DNA of 64,000 nucleotides from Rhizomys pruinosus. Its lineage: Eukaryota; Chordata; Mammalia; Rodentia; Spalacidae. This document shows positions 11,690-23,554 of this stretch, piece after piece. The stretch covers positions 2,801,879-2,865,878 of the forward strand of contig VZQC01004543.1 in the NCBI GenBank assembly GCA_009823505.1, in the 5' to 3' direction. A program made the translations under genes and the position numbers. Positions within the stretch are counted from its first letter, which is position 1. Each line of letters begins with the position of its first letter. Below the pieces are notes generated by a model, which did not search any database, had not been told where the DNA came from, and was given only the letters and a program-made list of their open reading frames with translations.

Positions 11690-12225
11690 TTAATCTAATG
11701 GCTATAGTGTGCTGGGTGCTGTCCAAAACAGCTATAACATTTGAGAAGGGGAAAGATTGTGTTTTTAAAGATGTAGGTTGTAACTGCCTCATGCTTTGAT
11801 ATTTTTCCTACTTGAAGGAGCTTCATGTGAGTAGGAATAAGCAGGTTTACAGAAGCAAAAAGAACATCTGGTTAATCTCCGAGAGAGTTACACAATTCTG
11901 GGAAAAGGATTAATCATACAATTCAGGGACAGAGGTGAAGGGACCATCAGTTCAGCTCTTCCTGGAGTTAATGACCAGCTGCAGGTCCCTGATAAGAAGA
12001 AGTGGGGCCCTTGCTTATTCATACTTAAGCTGAAAATAGGTTTTAACTTTTGAGTTTCTGGGGCCTCTAAAGATAGCTGCCTTATCCAAAATTAAGTTGT
12101 TCTGGACATCACAGTGTGAATTCATTTCTGGGGTCTGAAGTGGCAAAGGTTCAATTTAGCCCTTCTGTGTCTGGGGAGAGCAGTCCAGCCTTCAGCTAGG
12201 AATGAACTTTAATTGTACAAAGTAG
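11690..12225. other. No recognised feature
   Basis: Non-coding sequence between a medium-reiteration repeat and an L1 tail. No family, frame or motif is recognised. Confidence 0.4.
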
Positions 12226-12229
12226 TGTC

Positions 12230-12870
12230 AATGAAAAAGTGACCCAATTAAAAGATGGGCTAAAATTCTGAACAGGGTTTTCAAAGGAAGATATAAAGAT
12301 GTATGAAACTTCTTAAAGAGGGTTCAATATCATTAGTAATTAAGGAAATCCAAATTAAAACCATTTTAAGATTTCATTTAACCCCAGGACAATTGCTAAG
12401 ATCAAGAAAACAAAGAACACAAAATGCTAGATTGGATGTAGGGAAAGGTGAATGAGTGCTCATTGACTGTTGGTGGGATTGTCAGCTTATGTAACCTCTA
12501 TGGAACGCAGCATGGAGAACTCTTAAAAGATTAACAGGAATGTACCATTTTACCCATTCATCTCTTTACCATATACCCAAAGGATTCACATCCAAGTTTG
12601 TTCCTGTTCTCTTCACAATAGTCGAGAGATGGAGGCAAACTAAGTGTCTCTTAACTGAAGAGAGGATAATGAAACATGGTACATTTACACAATGGTGTTC
12701 TTTTCAGCAGGAACAAAAGATGACATGAAGTTTGCAGGTAAATAGATAGAACTAGAAGCTGTTATACAGAGTGAAGTAACGCAGACTCAGAGAAACATTC
12801 CACATGTGTTCTCCCTCATTTGTGGATCCTAGCACCAAATCCTTATATGTGAGTATGACAAATTATACAT
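12230..12870 (+). mobile_element. 5'-truncated L1 fragment, plus strand
   Basis: This is the C-terminal part of L1 ORF2, starting near GTGACCCAATTAAAAGATGG. It continues through the equivalents of AAATTAAAACCA, TTGTGAAG-type and ATGGTACATTTACACAATGG landmarks to a short 3'UTR. The only longer frame (12540-12728) is part of this decayed ORF2. Strong divergence suggests an old insertion. Confidence 0.8.
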
Positions 12871-13055
12871 GCAAAACATCTACGTGAGTCCATCTGCATA
12901 GCTGAAGGCTACAAAGCAAGAAACAGTGCTAGACAGACGAAGCTTTCCTTTGAGTCTGTGACCAGAGTAATCCAAGAGTCTCCTGGAATTACAGAAGGTA
13001 TTGCCCAGCCCTTGATTGCTTCCAGAACTTGAAGGTAGGACCCAGTTGCTGAAGA

Positions 13056-13288
13056 CAGGACATATTTCAGAAAATGGAATTGGAGAAATGGAGCTGGAGC
13101 TGACCTGAAAGCCACTTCCCCTGAAGGCTACCTCTCATCATTTTGGAGAGCACTATGGAAGCTACTAAGGGAGAACAGCAATTGCAGGTTCAACACCAGG
13201 TTTAAGTCCAAAGATCCACATCAATGTCCAGCACAGCATACTGCATTTGTGCAGTTCTGGCACATTTTTCTTGGTGGGAATCAATCAC
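13056..13288 (+). repeat. Left arm of a 233-bp inverted repeat
   Basis: The reverse complement of this arm aligns along its whole length with 13569-13800, at roughly 85% identity by eye. Matching blocks include TGCTGTTCTCCCTTAGTAG and CAGGGGAAGTGGCTTTCAGG on the right arm. The same arm sequence in direct orientation is also present in the R1 copy near 54950-55150, so this is the ancestral arm. Confidence 0.85.
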
Positions 13289-13568
13289 TAAGTAATTGTA
13301 CTTAAAGCCCACTCAATGTGAGGAAACTCGTGTGTGGTACTGTAAATTCTGCCAGATATACATAGCTGGAGAGGCCATAGATCTTAGATAAATGCCTAAG
13401 GTTATCATATCCCTCAGCCAAAATACCTTCTTACTAAGTGCAAAGTAATTATCCTTGTATGTACAGACCAATATCATAGACACCACTCAATAAAGAAACT
13501 TCTTTTGCAGCAGATGAAGAATATTACAGAGTCCCTCAGTTGTTCACACACAGACATTGCCCAAGTTA

Positions 13569-13800
13569 GTGATCAATTCCCACCAAGATAAAAGGGCCAG
13601 AACTTCACCAATGTGCTATGCTGTGATGGACATTGACATGGATCTTTTGTCTTAAATCTGGTGTTGAACTGCAATTGCTGTTCTCCCTTAGTAGTTTCCA
13701 TAGTGCTTCCCAAACTGAGGAGAGATAGCTTTCAGGGGAAGTGGCTTTCAGGTCAGTTACAGCTCCATTTCTTCAATTCCATTTTCTGAAGTATGTCCTG
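13569..13800 (-). repeat. Right arm of the inverted repeat
   Basis: An inverted copy of 13056-13288 across a 280-bp spacer. In the related R1 copy near 55400 the corresponding position (after CAGACATTG) has no such inverted arm, so this arm was added later. The RNA of either strand could fold into a long imperfect hairpin. Confidence 0.85.
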
Positions 13801-14587
13801 TGAATTTCCCAAGCATGTGAATTGCATCTACAATGAACCTCTACACCTAAGGCTCAGGCATGATAGGACAACGGGCCATGAGAACACTACTTAAGCTCTC
13901 AACTTTCATTAGTGAAGCTCCTTCACGCAACAGGTGCCAGGAACTCAAAAGGTCATGAATGGCCAAACAATGGAGATTGGGAGTCTGCAGAGTGTGGGTC
14001 CACTGCCAGGTCTACTATATTCATCTTCACTCGCCCAGGGTTAAGAGAACATTGCTGAAGAGGAGGCAGAATGATTGTTGTAGTCAGAGAAGGGAATCAA
14101 GGCCATATAGAAAATGAATCCTACAAGCTCCAGGGGCCCTGTTCATATGAACCTACAGCAATGGTGTCAGCATGCACAAGACCCATGCAAGTTCAATCAG
14201 ACAAAAACCAAATATGGAACTCTGGAAGGGATTAGCAGAACAAAATCTTAGCTGTAAAAATATTGGCAGCCAATTATCATTGGTTGATAAAGGCTGGCCT
14301 TCTTAAAGTGGGGGACTCTGAATTTGCTGACTCCAGCTCAGTGGATGAACCTGAACTGGAGAATATACAGGGAGATAAATATGCCACAATAGGTCGTAAC
14401 ATACATGACAGAATGTGTAAATTCCAGATGTGATGTTGTGGGAGGGTGCTAATGGAGAATGGGAGTATAAAGAAGACTAAGACTGATTGAAATGATATGT
14501 ATGAAATACACAAAAATTCAATTAAAAATTACTCTCCACTCCCAAAAAGAATAGAATTTGTCAGCTGTCCCACTATTAATAGATGGC

Positions 14588-14835
14588 TTGGGCTGGACAG
14601 ATGGCCTAGTGGTTAAGAGCGCCGACTGCTCTTGCAGAGGACCTGGGTTTGATCGCCAGCACCCACATGGTGGCTAAGAACCGTCTGTAACTCCAATTCT
14701 AGGATAACTCCAGTTCCAAGGGAATCCAAGACCCTCTTCTGACCTCCACGGCATTGCACGACATGGGTGCACAAACTTACATGCAGACAGTACATTCATA
14801 CACATACAAAAATAAATAAAATAAAATAAAGAGAT
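14588..14835 (+). mobile_element. B2 SINE, plus strand
   Basis: It starts GGGCTGGACAGATGGCCTAG, has the B-box region CTGGGTTTGATCGCCAGC, and ends in an AAAATAAATAAAATAAAATAAA tail. No clean target-site duplication was found by eye. Confidence 0.9.
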
Positions 14836-14839
14836 TGCC

Positions 14840-15370
14840 TTACCCATGTTATAATGAGTCACAGAGAACCAGTAAAACTCTGTTTCACCTCATTGTCCAT
14901 TTGGCACTTTTCTTAGGATAGTATCATGATATCACATATACTTACCTGTATACAAATTAGAACAATGGTTCCCATTATGTATTTTGATATTACACAAATC
15001 TATCATGAGAAATTCTTTTCAAATCTTCATTGATTCTGTCCTATTTGCTGAGTGTCCTCAGTGATGTTAGGTGAAGTATTATAAACTTTAGACCAAATTT
15101 AATTTGTTTGAAGAATGGACTCAAATAAGATACAGCCACTTGTTTTTAATTTCTCAGATATTACATCTGAAAGTTTCCAAAACTTTTATCATGAGACACT
15201 GTGTGCTTGCAGGGATCATAGAAACTTAAGAGCATTTTCAAAACGCTTTGTCTCTAGAAGACACTCACAAGGAACCCTTAACTGTTGTGTACAATTAACA
15301 TAATTAACTGGAAAAGTTTCATAAAAGTACTTGAGTCCCAAGGAAAGTACTGTGATAGCCAGTGCAGGTG
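14840..15370. other. No recognised feature
   Basis: AT-rich sequence between two B2 elements. The short plus-strand frame at 15115-15303 has no recognisable family features. Confidence 0.4.
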
Positions 15371-15390
15371 AAATGAAAATTGCAGCTCTG

Positions 15391-15640
15391 GGGCTGGAGA
15401 GATGGCCTAGCAGTTAAGAGCGCCGACCGCTCTTACAGAGGACCCGGGTTTGATCCTCAGCACCCACATGGCGGCCGAAAACCATCTGAAACTCCAATTC
15501 CAGGAGAACTCCAGTTCCAGGGGAATCTGAGACCCTCTTCTGACCTCCGCGGCATTGCATGACACGGGTGCACAAACCTGCATGCAGACAGTACATCCAT
15601 ACACATACAGAAATAAATAAAATAATTAAATAAAAAAAAA
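15391..15640 (+). mobile_element. B2 SINE, plus strand
   Basis: A full-length B2 with GGGCTGGAGAGATGGCCTAG at the head and an AT-rich AAATAAATAAAATAATTAAA tail. A perfect 16-bp target-site duplication, GAAAATTGCAGCTCTG, lies at 15375-15390 and 15641-15656. Confidence 0.95.
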
Positions 15641-15656
15641 GAAAATTGCAGCTCTG

Positions 15657-16714
15657 AAGGGAGGTGAGATCACAGAGTCACAGAAATTTAGGAATAGACC
15701 TGCCTCCCTCAACCACAGAGCTGGTTAACATGAAGTCAAGTTCTGCACACTGAGGGCACAGTCCTGCAGAGCAAGGGAGTCAGGTGAGTGACTTCCATTT
15801 AATTCTGAGGGGAAGACCCTGTAAAACAGAGATCTGAGTATTTCTATCTGCCAAAGGGAATATGGTAAGGATACACAACCAGGAAAGTGTCACAGGGGGT
15901 CCAAGCTATTCCATATTTAAGGCACAAGTGACTAAAGTTGTCCTAATCTAACTCCAGTCTAGGATGGATAGTAATAGATTTTAAGTAAGCGTCTACTGAG
16001 AATGACTGTGTGTGAGAAAGCTAAGTGTCATGAAGTGTCTCTGAAGGTACTTAGAGACTCTAGTAATAAATCAGTTCTGTGTTCACGTCAAATGACATGA
16101 AACAAACACTGATTTTTCAGTAATACTAGTAATAAAAGTAATATTGACTGATTCATCTTGATTTCATGTCTATAACAAACATTGGCATGAGATATGACAC
16201 TCACCTGATCCTTGGATGAAATCATCCTGCAAGTCTGTTGCTGGACAAAGGGTGTTTTTGTATGAAACTCTAAGCTTATGATCCAGTTATGGATACAGTG
16301 AGTGCACAGTGGATGCTCACAGGGATGATGAATACTTACAATTCCTCTCTTGAGCTTGGGAACATACAATTGAAAACAATGTACAGTACGAATATTGCGC
16401 CATGACTGTCAGGAGCAAATGTGTTCTCTGTCTTCTCCCGTACTGATAAGATTCTAATGTTCAGCTAAACCTGGAGACATGGTTGCTCCTGTGGCTTATT
16501 GGTGTTAGTTTGACACAGGGCCTCCTGCATAGCGCACAATAAGACCTACTGACACACACACTTGCACCTTCGTTTTCTTCTTTATTTTCCTTTGTACATT
16601 GTATGAATTCGCATATTCTTCAGCATCTTTACATAACTTACACATATGTGGTTTGTTGAGTGCATCCTGGCTGTGTGTCATATGTTACTGTCATTGATAC
16701 AATACTTAGAAGAG
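15657..16714. other. No recognised gene or repeat
   Basis: About 1 kb without a supported feature. A minus-strand frame at 16088-16369 contains a short Cys/His-rich patch (HHPCEHPLCTHC) but no full zinc-binding domain. Confidence 0.4.
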
Positions 16715-16830
16715 ACAGGGATGGAGATAAGGCTCCATAAGCAAGCACTTGCTCTTGCAGTGGACCCAGGTTCATTTCCCTGAACACTCCTCACTTTGGG
16801 ACACAAACCTCAGGTACTTTAACTCTAGGA
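16715..16830 (+). mobile_element. Old B2 SINE head fragment
   Basis: GGAGATAAGGCTCCATAAGC followed by CTTGCTCTTGCAGTGGACCC and AGGTTCATTTCCCTGA matches the tRNA-like head of B2 in diverged form. The tail is missing. Confidence 0.55.
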
Positions 16831-16860
16831 TTATCTAGGCCTTCTGGTATGTTTTCTTTT

Positions 16861-17079
16861 TAATTTTTTTTAATTTTATTTATTTTTGTATGTGTATGAA
16901 TGTACTGTCTGCATGTAGGTTTGTGCACCCGTGTCATGCAATGCCACAGAGGTCAGAAGATGGCGTTGGAGTCCCCTCGAACTGGAGTTGAAGAAAGCCG
17001 CCATGTGGGTGCTGGGGATCAAACCCGTGTCCTCTGCAAGAGTGGTCAGATTTCTTAACCACTAAGCCATCTTTCTAGA
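16861..17079 (-). mobile_element. B2 SINE, minus strand, in nested locus
   Basis: Antisense B2, with GTGCACCCGTGTCATGCAAT and AAGCCATCTTTCTAGA at its head end. Its target-site duplication begins GCCTTCTGGTATGTTTTCT and lies at 16839-16857 and about 17080-17098. A further element is inserted immediately after the right copy. Confidence 0.9.
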
Positions 17080-17098
17080 GCCTTCTGGTATGTTTTCT

Positions 17099-18038
17099 TT
17101 TTTTTTTTTTTTTTTTAATTAGTTTTTATTGATGCTTTGTGCATTTCATACATTTTTCCAATTCAGTTCAGGCTTATTTCCCTTTCCCTCCCCCCCACCC
17201 CCACCCCATCCCAGATCATGCATTCTGCCATAACTGTCCTGCATCTTTCTCTCAGTTTTTTTTTTTTTTTTTTTTTTTAGCTATAAGTGATAATCCATGA
17301 GTACAAGCATCCTTCATGCAAAACCTATCTGCAGGCTGTTGTGCCCAAACACCTACAGCCCCACCATCCAGTGGGGGGTGACAGGTTGTTTGTTCAATCA
17401 AGTTGATCAAATGAGTGTCCAGACTACATTGCTGTAGTTTCACCATTCACCCCAATCGCAGCCCTTACATTCTACCACGCCCCCTCTTCCGCAGGTTGTT
17501 CCCTAGGCTTAGAAAAGGGGCACAGGTGGATGAGAGGTAAAACAGTCCACTCTCTCTGGAGCTGTTGACTTGGACTCTGGTCAATTCTGGCTGTTTCCTT
17601 TCATGGGCTGACAGTTTGTCCAGGAATAACCTTTCGATCCTACTAATGAAGAACAAGCAATTAGATATATAGGTATTTAAGCAGCACTAATAGTTATGGT
17701 AGGTTACTTTAGCATAGACACATGTTTGGATATGTTAATCCATGAATTACAATTTTCCCCCCTGTTAAATATGACAGGGTCTTACTGTGGCTTATAACAT
17801 CTCCTAACCTGTAGAGGATGTAAGCTTGTGGCATCAGCCATGGGTTATTTCTCCAAGGGGAGAGCCAATAGCCAATTAGATTTGGGATATACAGGCACAT
17901 GGCTGCCTCTGCTGCACAGTATTTCCAGGCAGGTGAGGTGTAGCTGGTGCTGACGGTGGAGTCTTGCTTGACTGGCCTCTGGAATGCCAGAGAGTGTTAC
18001 CAAAGGCCACTAAACCAATAAAGCAAATATGGGTCTCC
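17099..18038 (-). mobile_element. Composite retroposed insertion with two poly(T) tracts
   Basis: It is flanked by the 14-bp duplication CTGGTATGTTTTCT at 17085-17098 and 18039-18052. On the minus strand the order is: about 760 bases of unrecognised sequence (18038-17279), an A tract (17255-17278), an L1 3'UTR fragment (about 17254-17117), then a terminal A tract (17099-17116). The outer A tract next to the duplication is the mark of L1-driven retroposition. The 760-base part has no clear ORF; it may be a transcript fragment or part of a retroelement. Confidence 0.65.
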
Positions 18039-18129
18039 CTGGTATGTTTTCTAAACAGGCATGCATATGGTGCATAAATATGCTTGTAGCCAAACTGCTC
18101 ATTTACATAAAGGCAAATAAGGTTTTAAA

Positions 18130-19140
<1,011 letters not shown>

Positions 19141-21000
19141 GAAAGCTTCAGACTGTGGGGCAGAAGCATTTCCGCCCTTTGGAGTCCACCTCACTGGTCT
19201 GGAAGTCTTCCAATTTCATGTTTCCCCCAAAGGAATTTGCTTTCCTGCTAGTGTATTGAAGCCAGACCTTTGCTCGCTCTTTGTTCTCCTGTTTTGTTTT
19301 TGACTGCCAGCCCCTCTTTCTGTACTGAAGATCATCTGCATTTCTTGGTGTTGTACTGATGTGTGCTCAGAGTATTCTGAAGCCCACTTGTTTTCTAAGT
19401 TTTAGGGATTCCAAAGCTTTGGCCAAGGATATTTTTTAAGAGGTTCAAGCCTATGACTGTTAGTAGTGCAAGGATTTGTATAGGTTTGAATTTCATGAGC
19501 TCAGTCGTTACAGAGATGCAAAGTGCAAATATTTAAAAAAAATTTAAGGTGTTTATATAAAGGCATTATATTGAAAGTTAATATTTCTATTTACTTATCT
19601 CTTAAAGAAAATGCCATAAAAGTTTTGTTTAGGAAAAATTGACTTGTTAAAATCTTTTAGACTGAATGAAATTTAAGTGTATTGGAACCAAGGGGCTTTC
19701 GATAAAAAGTGAATAAATTGGGAAGAACATGTTGGCTATAAGAATGACTGGAATCCACTTGTAGGTGGTTTGGCCTCCTGTCCTGGGCTAACACACAATC
19801 TAAGAATGTTAATGGAATGAGAACTTACTTTAGAATGGACATTGCCAAGGAGACGTTGTGAATAAAGTGGTAAACAGAATGCCTAGTAGAATTATCAGAA
19901 CTCTGACTGATCTATAGGGAGGAGTGGAGGCATTTCTTGGTATCAGATAACTGGTTGAAATTGTTTGGGACAAAATAGATCTCTTTGTTTCTTTGCTTTT
20001 GATGGCAGATAACAAGAAATGTCCAGATGAATATTCATTGCCTTTATGAAAATTATGGCAAATGGTTTACTTTTTTTGTCCTATGAATTTTCTTTTGATC
20101 TACTTTCCATTTATAGTAGTGTTCACAGTCTTTGTTTGACAGCTGAAGGCCACAGGAAACAAAGGGGCAAGCCACACAGATTCCTGACCCTTGTTTTACA
20201 CTTCTATAACAATGTGTATACCATATGGCCCAGTGTGGAATTCTTGATTATTCTAGTGCTTTTGGTGGCAGCAATATTTAGGGATTTTTAGGCCGTGGTA
20301 CCAACAGCCTGCTGTTTCTGCAATACCTAAAGGGTCAAGCAGTGTTTTTCTCCCACAGTTTCAGATTAAAGTGTTCTGCCATGGGACATCCATACTGGGC
20401 TGGAGCTGGACATGTTAAACCCTAAATAGTAAGGTTAGTCTCAGCTTGGCAGCTTAGAATAATCAGAGCTGTAGTTCTGGCTTTTGTGTTTCTAGATTTT
20501 AAATGTTGTAGCTTTCTGAAATGATTATTTTTATTTTACATTGCTACCATGGAAAAAGTTGCCCGACTGAATTTTTGTTATTTTTTAAAAAATTATATAT
20601 ATATATATAATATATATATACGTATATACTTATGAATTTATGGCCCAGTTTCCCTGATTAAGCCTCATAATCTTTTATTCACTATACAGCAATAAAACAT
20701 TGTTACAAATTTTATTTGAGTAAATAAAAGTGAATAATTTGGAGAGGGAGAGTGTTCTAGTTGTGTACTGGGAAGCTGAGACATACTTTTGTTTATTAGC
20801 TTCCACTGCCAAATGTATTTCAGATATGTAGTATTTTCTTCCTCAAATATATCGATAACTAGCACCTGATGAAAATGTATTTGTACCATTTCACTTGTAT
20901 AGAGTTTTATAATAATTGAAATAAACACAATGGCCATATTAGAATGTAATTTCAACATGTAGCTCATGTAGGTGTCTTCCCAGAGGATTCTGAGACTATA
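19141..21000 (+). other. AT-rich stretch, possible 3'UTR of the retrocopy
   Basis: After the last readable frame of the GC-rich block the sequence turns AT-rich with no SINE or LINE for about 1.9 kb. That would suit a retained 3'UTR. A candidate polyadenylation signal is TGAAATAAACAC (about 20917-20928), but there is no clear A tract or target-site duplication. The link to the upstream block is inference. Confidence 0.3.
20594..20634 (+). repeat. (TA)n microsatellite
   Basis: A TA run broken by a short AA and a CGTA interruption. Confidence 0.85.
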
Positions 21001-21039
21001 TTTAACTGAGAGGAGAACTTCTCAGCACACAGCTGAAAT

Positions 21040-21088
21040 TTAACCAGTGACACCCTGCACCCACATAGTGGCTAAGAACCATCTTTAA
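21040..21088 (+). mobile_element. B2 middle fragment
   Basis: GCACCCACATAGTGGCTAAGAACCATCTTTA matches the B2 segment just after the B box. It is interrupted by the B1 that follows. Confidence 0.5.
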
Positions 21089-21240
21089 GCAGGGCATAGT
21101 GGTGCATGCCTTTAATCCTAGCACTTGGGAGGCAGCGGCAGATGGATCTTTGTGAGTTTAAGGCCAGCCTGTTCTCCATAGTGAGTTCCAGGCCAGCTGG
21201 GGCTAAAGGGAGACCCTGTCTCAAAAAGTCCAAAAAATTA
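21089..21240 (+). mobile_element. B1 SINE, plus strand
   Basis: 7SL-derived B1 with GCAGGGCATAGTGGTGCATG at its start, CTTTAATCCTAGCACTTGGG, GGCCAGCTGGGGCTAAAGGG in the right part, and an A-rich end. Confidence 0.92.
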
Positions 21241-21245
21241 AAATA

Positions 21246-21487
21246 AAATTAAAAAATATTTTATTTTTATTTATTTATTTTTGTTTATATCTGTGTGTGG
21301 CCTTGCATGCATATATACAAGAGCACCCATGTCATGCAATGCTCGTGCAGGTCAGGAGAGGGCATCAGATCCCCTGGAACTGGAGTTACAGATGGTTGTT
21401 AGCTGCCATGTGGGTGCTGGGAACCAAACACAGGTCCTCTGCAAGAGCAGCCAATGCTCTTAACCACTGGACCATCTTTCCAAGCTC
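21246..21487 (-). mobile_element. B2 SINE, minus strand
   Basis: Antisense B2. Blocks include GAGCACCCATGTCATGCAAT, CAGATCCCCTGGAACTGGAG, CCATGTGGGTGCTGGGAACC and CACTGGACCATCTTTCCAAG. It abuts the A-rich tail of the preceding B1, so the two SINEs meet tail to tail. Confidence 0.9.
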
Positions 21488-21489
21488 TG

Positions 21490-23110
21490 AAAACGATTTC
21501 AAACGGTTACAATTTGGTTGTAAGTTGCTTTTTAACTTATTAACTAATTAAATTTTAGAGCACAAACCCAAAAATCTTTTTATAACAAAGAAATATTTTA
21601 AAACTGATGCTTCTTATAAAGCCATTTTTTTCACTTTCTAATTCAACACATATGGGGCATTTTATATAGAAAAAATAATAGTATTTAGTAATTTACTTCA
21701 TAGAAAGAAGTGAAGGTTTTTTGTCAATGATGGTGCAAATAAAGATTCCAGAAGAAGGCATAATTATTAAGTTCACCCTGCACTTTTGAAATCCAACTTG
21801 GAGCCAGATCAGATTTCTGTATGATCAGAAATATATATTTAGTGCTCTGCTTTGAGTAAAATAGAAGTCATTTTTAGCACTTGATGATGGTTTATAAATC
21901 TTTAGAAAAAAAGAATATTTCTTCCAGAAACTGTCTTGCAATATTTAAGCAGTGAATTAAATAAAGTGATTGTGTATTTCTCAGCTAGAACATTTTCCAG
22001 TCTTCCTGGCTTACGCTCTGTCCCAATCAGCATTTTAATTTGAATAGTCACTTACACTTTGTATTTCATCATTTTATTCTAGATGAATAATGTGAAAATA
22101 AAGCCACTGTAAGCATCAGATGGTTGTAAAAGTCAAAGAAAGTATAAAATTATCATTATAACAGTAATTTGTGAACTGTCAGCTATTTTTTCCATTCATA
22201 CCATTGACTCCTAAAGGATGCTTACTAAAATACAACTGTAAGTCAATTTTTCAGTGAGAATATTTGATTTCAGTCATGGGACAGTGTGGCAGCCATGTGC
22301 TTTCCTATTTGGAGACCTGTATCTGTGTAGACAAATGCCCATGTTTAGAAGCAGGAAGAGTGTCCTCCAGGTGTCTGGACATGGGAATTCCCATGTACAT
22401 CAGACTGCAAATGGAATGTTGCTCATTGTTTTCTTTAACATCAAATGTTACTTTGCTACACTGACACACATTAGAGAAAAATTCTCTTCTCCAGAATGTG
22501 CATGCATATCTTGGCCATCAAGTACTTCTGAGTTTACAGACTAGTAAGATGGTAGAAAGTGTTGAAATTTTGCCCATCATTCTTTTATGTGTAATGAAAG
22601 ATTACAAAACATCTGATATTGCTAATGTGGGTCTCTATATCCCTAACCAGATATGCATGCATGCATGCAGATATTTTTATGAGAGTTGGAGCAAGCTACC
22701 ACTACATTTGACCATCTAATTTGTCTTTTCATTCTTATGGACGATGGATCCTGATAATGGACCATGTTTTTTGTGAAACAACAGAGACATATCCTTTATA
22801 TTATCATGGAATTTTCATTTTTCTCTTATGATTTAGATTACAGATCCATTCACAACTGTTTTCTTACAGTACTGGTGATGACTGCATTTGTCAATTTTAC
22901 TTGTGCAACAAAGAAATATCAGTTTGTCCTGTCAGTGTTGGTCTAGTCTTTGACTGCATTTTGTCTCCATCTCAAGGTTTCTCCCAGGCAGCATCATTTC
23001 ACCCTCTGTGATGCTTTTTCCATATCAAGTAATCAGAATTCAGGCATCAATAGGGACATCTTGATGCCTTAGGATCTATCACTGAAAGGAGTTGGGATCA
23101 AAATCTCACA
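21490..23110. other. No recognised gene or repeat
   Basis: About 1.6 kb of AT-rich DNA without SINE or LINE, upstream of the V1R pseudogene. The frame at 22254-22544 has no family features. A short ATGC run lies at about 22651-22668. This may be unique flanking DNA of the V1R locus. Confidence 0.4.
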
Positions 23111-23114
23111 TTCT

Positions 23115-23357
23115 TTTCTTAAATTTTTATTTATTATTTTTGTATGTGTATGAATGTACTGTCTGCATGTATGTGCACCCGTGTTGTGCAATGCTGCGGA
23201 GGTCAGAAGAGGGTCTCGGATTCCCCTGGAACTGGAGTTCTCCTGGAATTGGAGTTACAGACGGTTCTTAACTGCCATTTGGGTGCTGGGGATTGAACCC
23301 AGGTCCTCTGCAAGAGCAGTCGGCTCTCTTAACTGATAGGCTATCTCTCCAGCCCCC
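23115..23357 (-). mobile_element. B2 SINE, minus strand
   Basis: Antisense B2 with a near-perfect duplication: AATCTCACATTCTT (about 23102-23115) and AATCCCACATTCTT (about 23359-23372). The body carries the common GAAGAGGGTCTCGGATTCC variant. Confidence 0.92.
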
Positions 23358-23554
23358 CAATCCCACATTCTTAATACAGGGTAACACCCTTTTTGTAAAG
23401 ATGACATCAGGCTGCAGATCTCAAGTCATTCTCTTTCTTCCACCCAATAGGAATATTGCAGCACTGCAGGTGTGCATTGTACTGGGGAAGACAAATATTC
23501 TATCCAGTTGTTACGATGAGAGGAAAGCTGGTGCTGTAATGTAAAGAAAATGCA

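Larger units (their letters stand above)
12895..14545 (+). repeat. Dispersed repeat R1, long copy with inverted arm
   Basis: It is collinear with 54790-56570. Shared blocks include the region before GACATATTTCAG, GTGTGGTACTGTAAA, CTACACCTAAGGCTCAGG, GCAATGGTGTCAGCATG and a 3' end with GATTGA..GTATGAAAT..CACAA..TTCAAT. The 3' end with AATTCAATTAAAAATT suggests a retroposed, LINE-like tail. This copy differs from its relative by the reversed 232-bp arm at 13569-13800. Confidence 0.6.

Noticed and set aside
16088..16369. Cys/His-rich minus-strand frame (HHPCEHPLCTHC)
   Set aside because: The spacing does not complete a zinc-finger or RING pattern and there is no supporting context.
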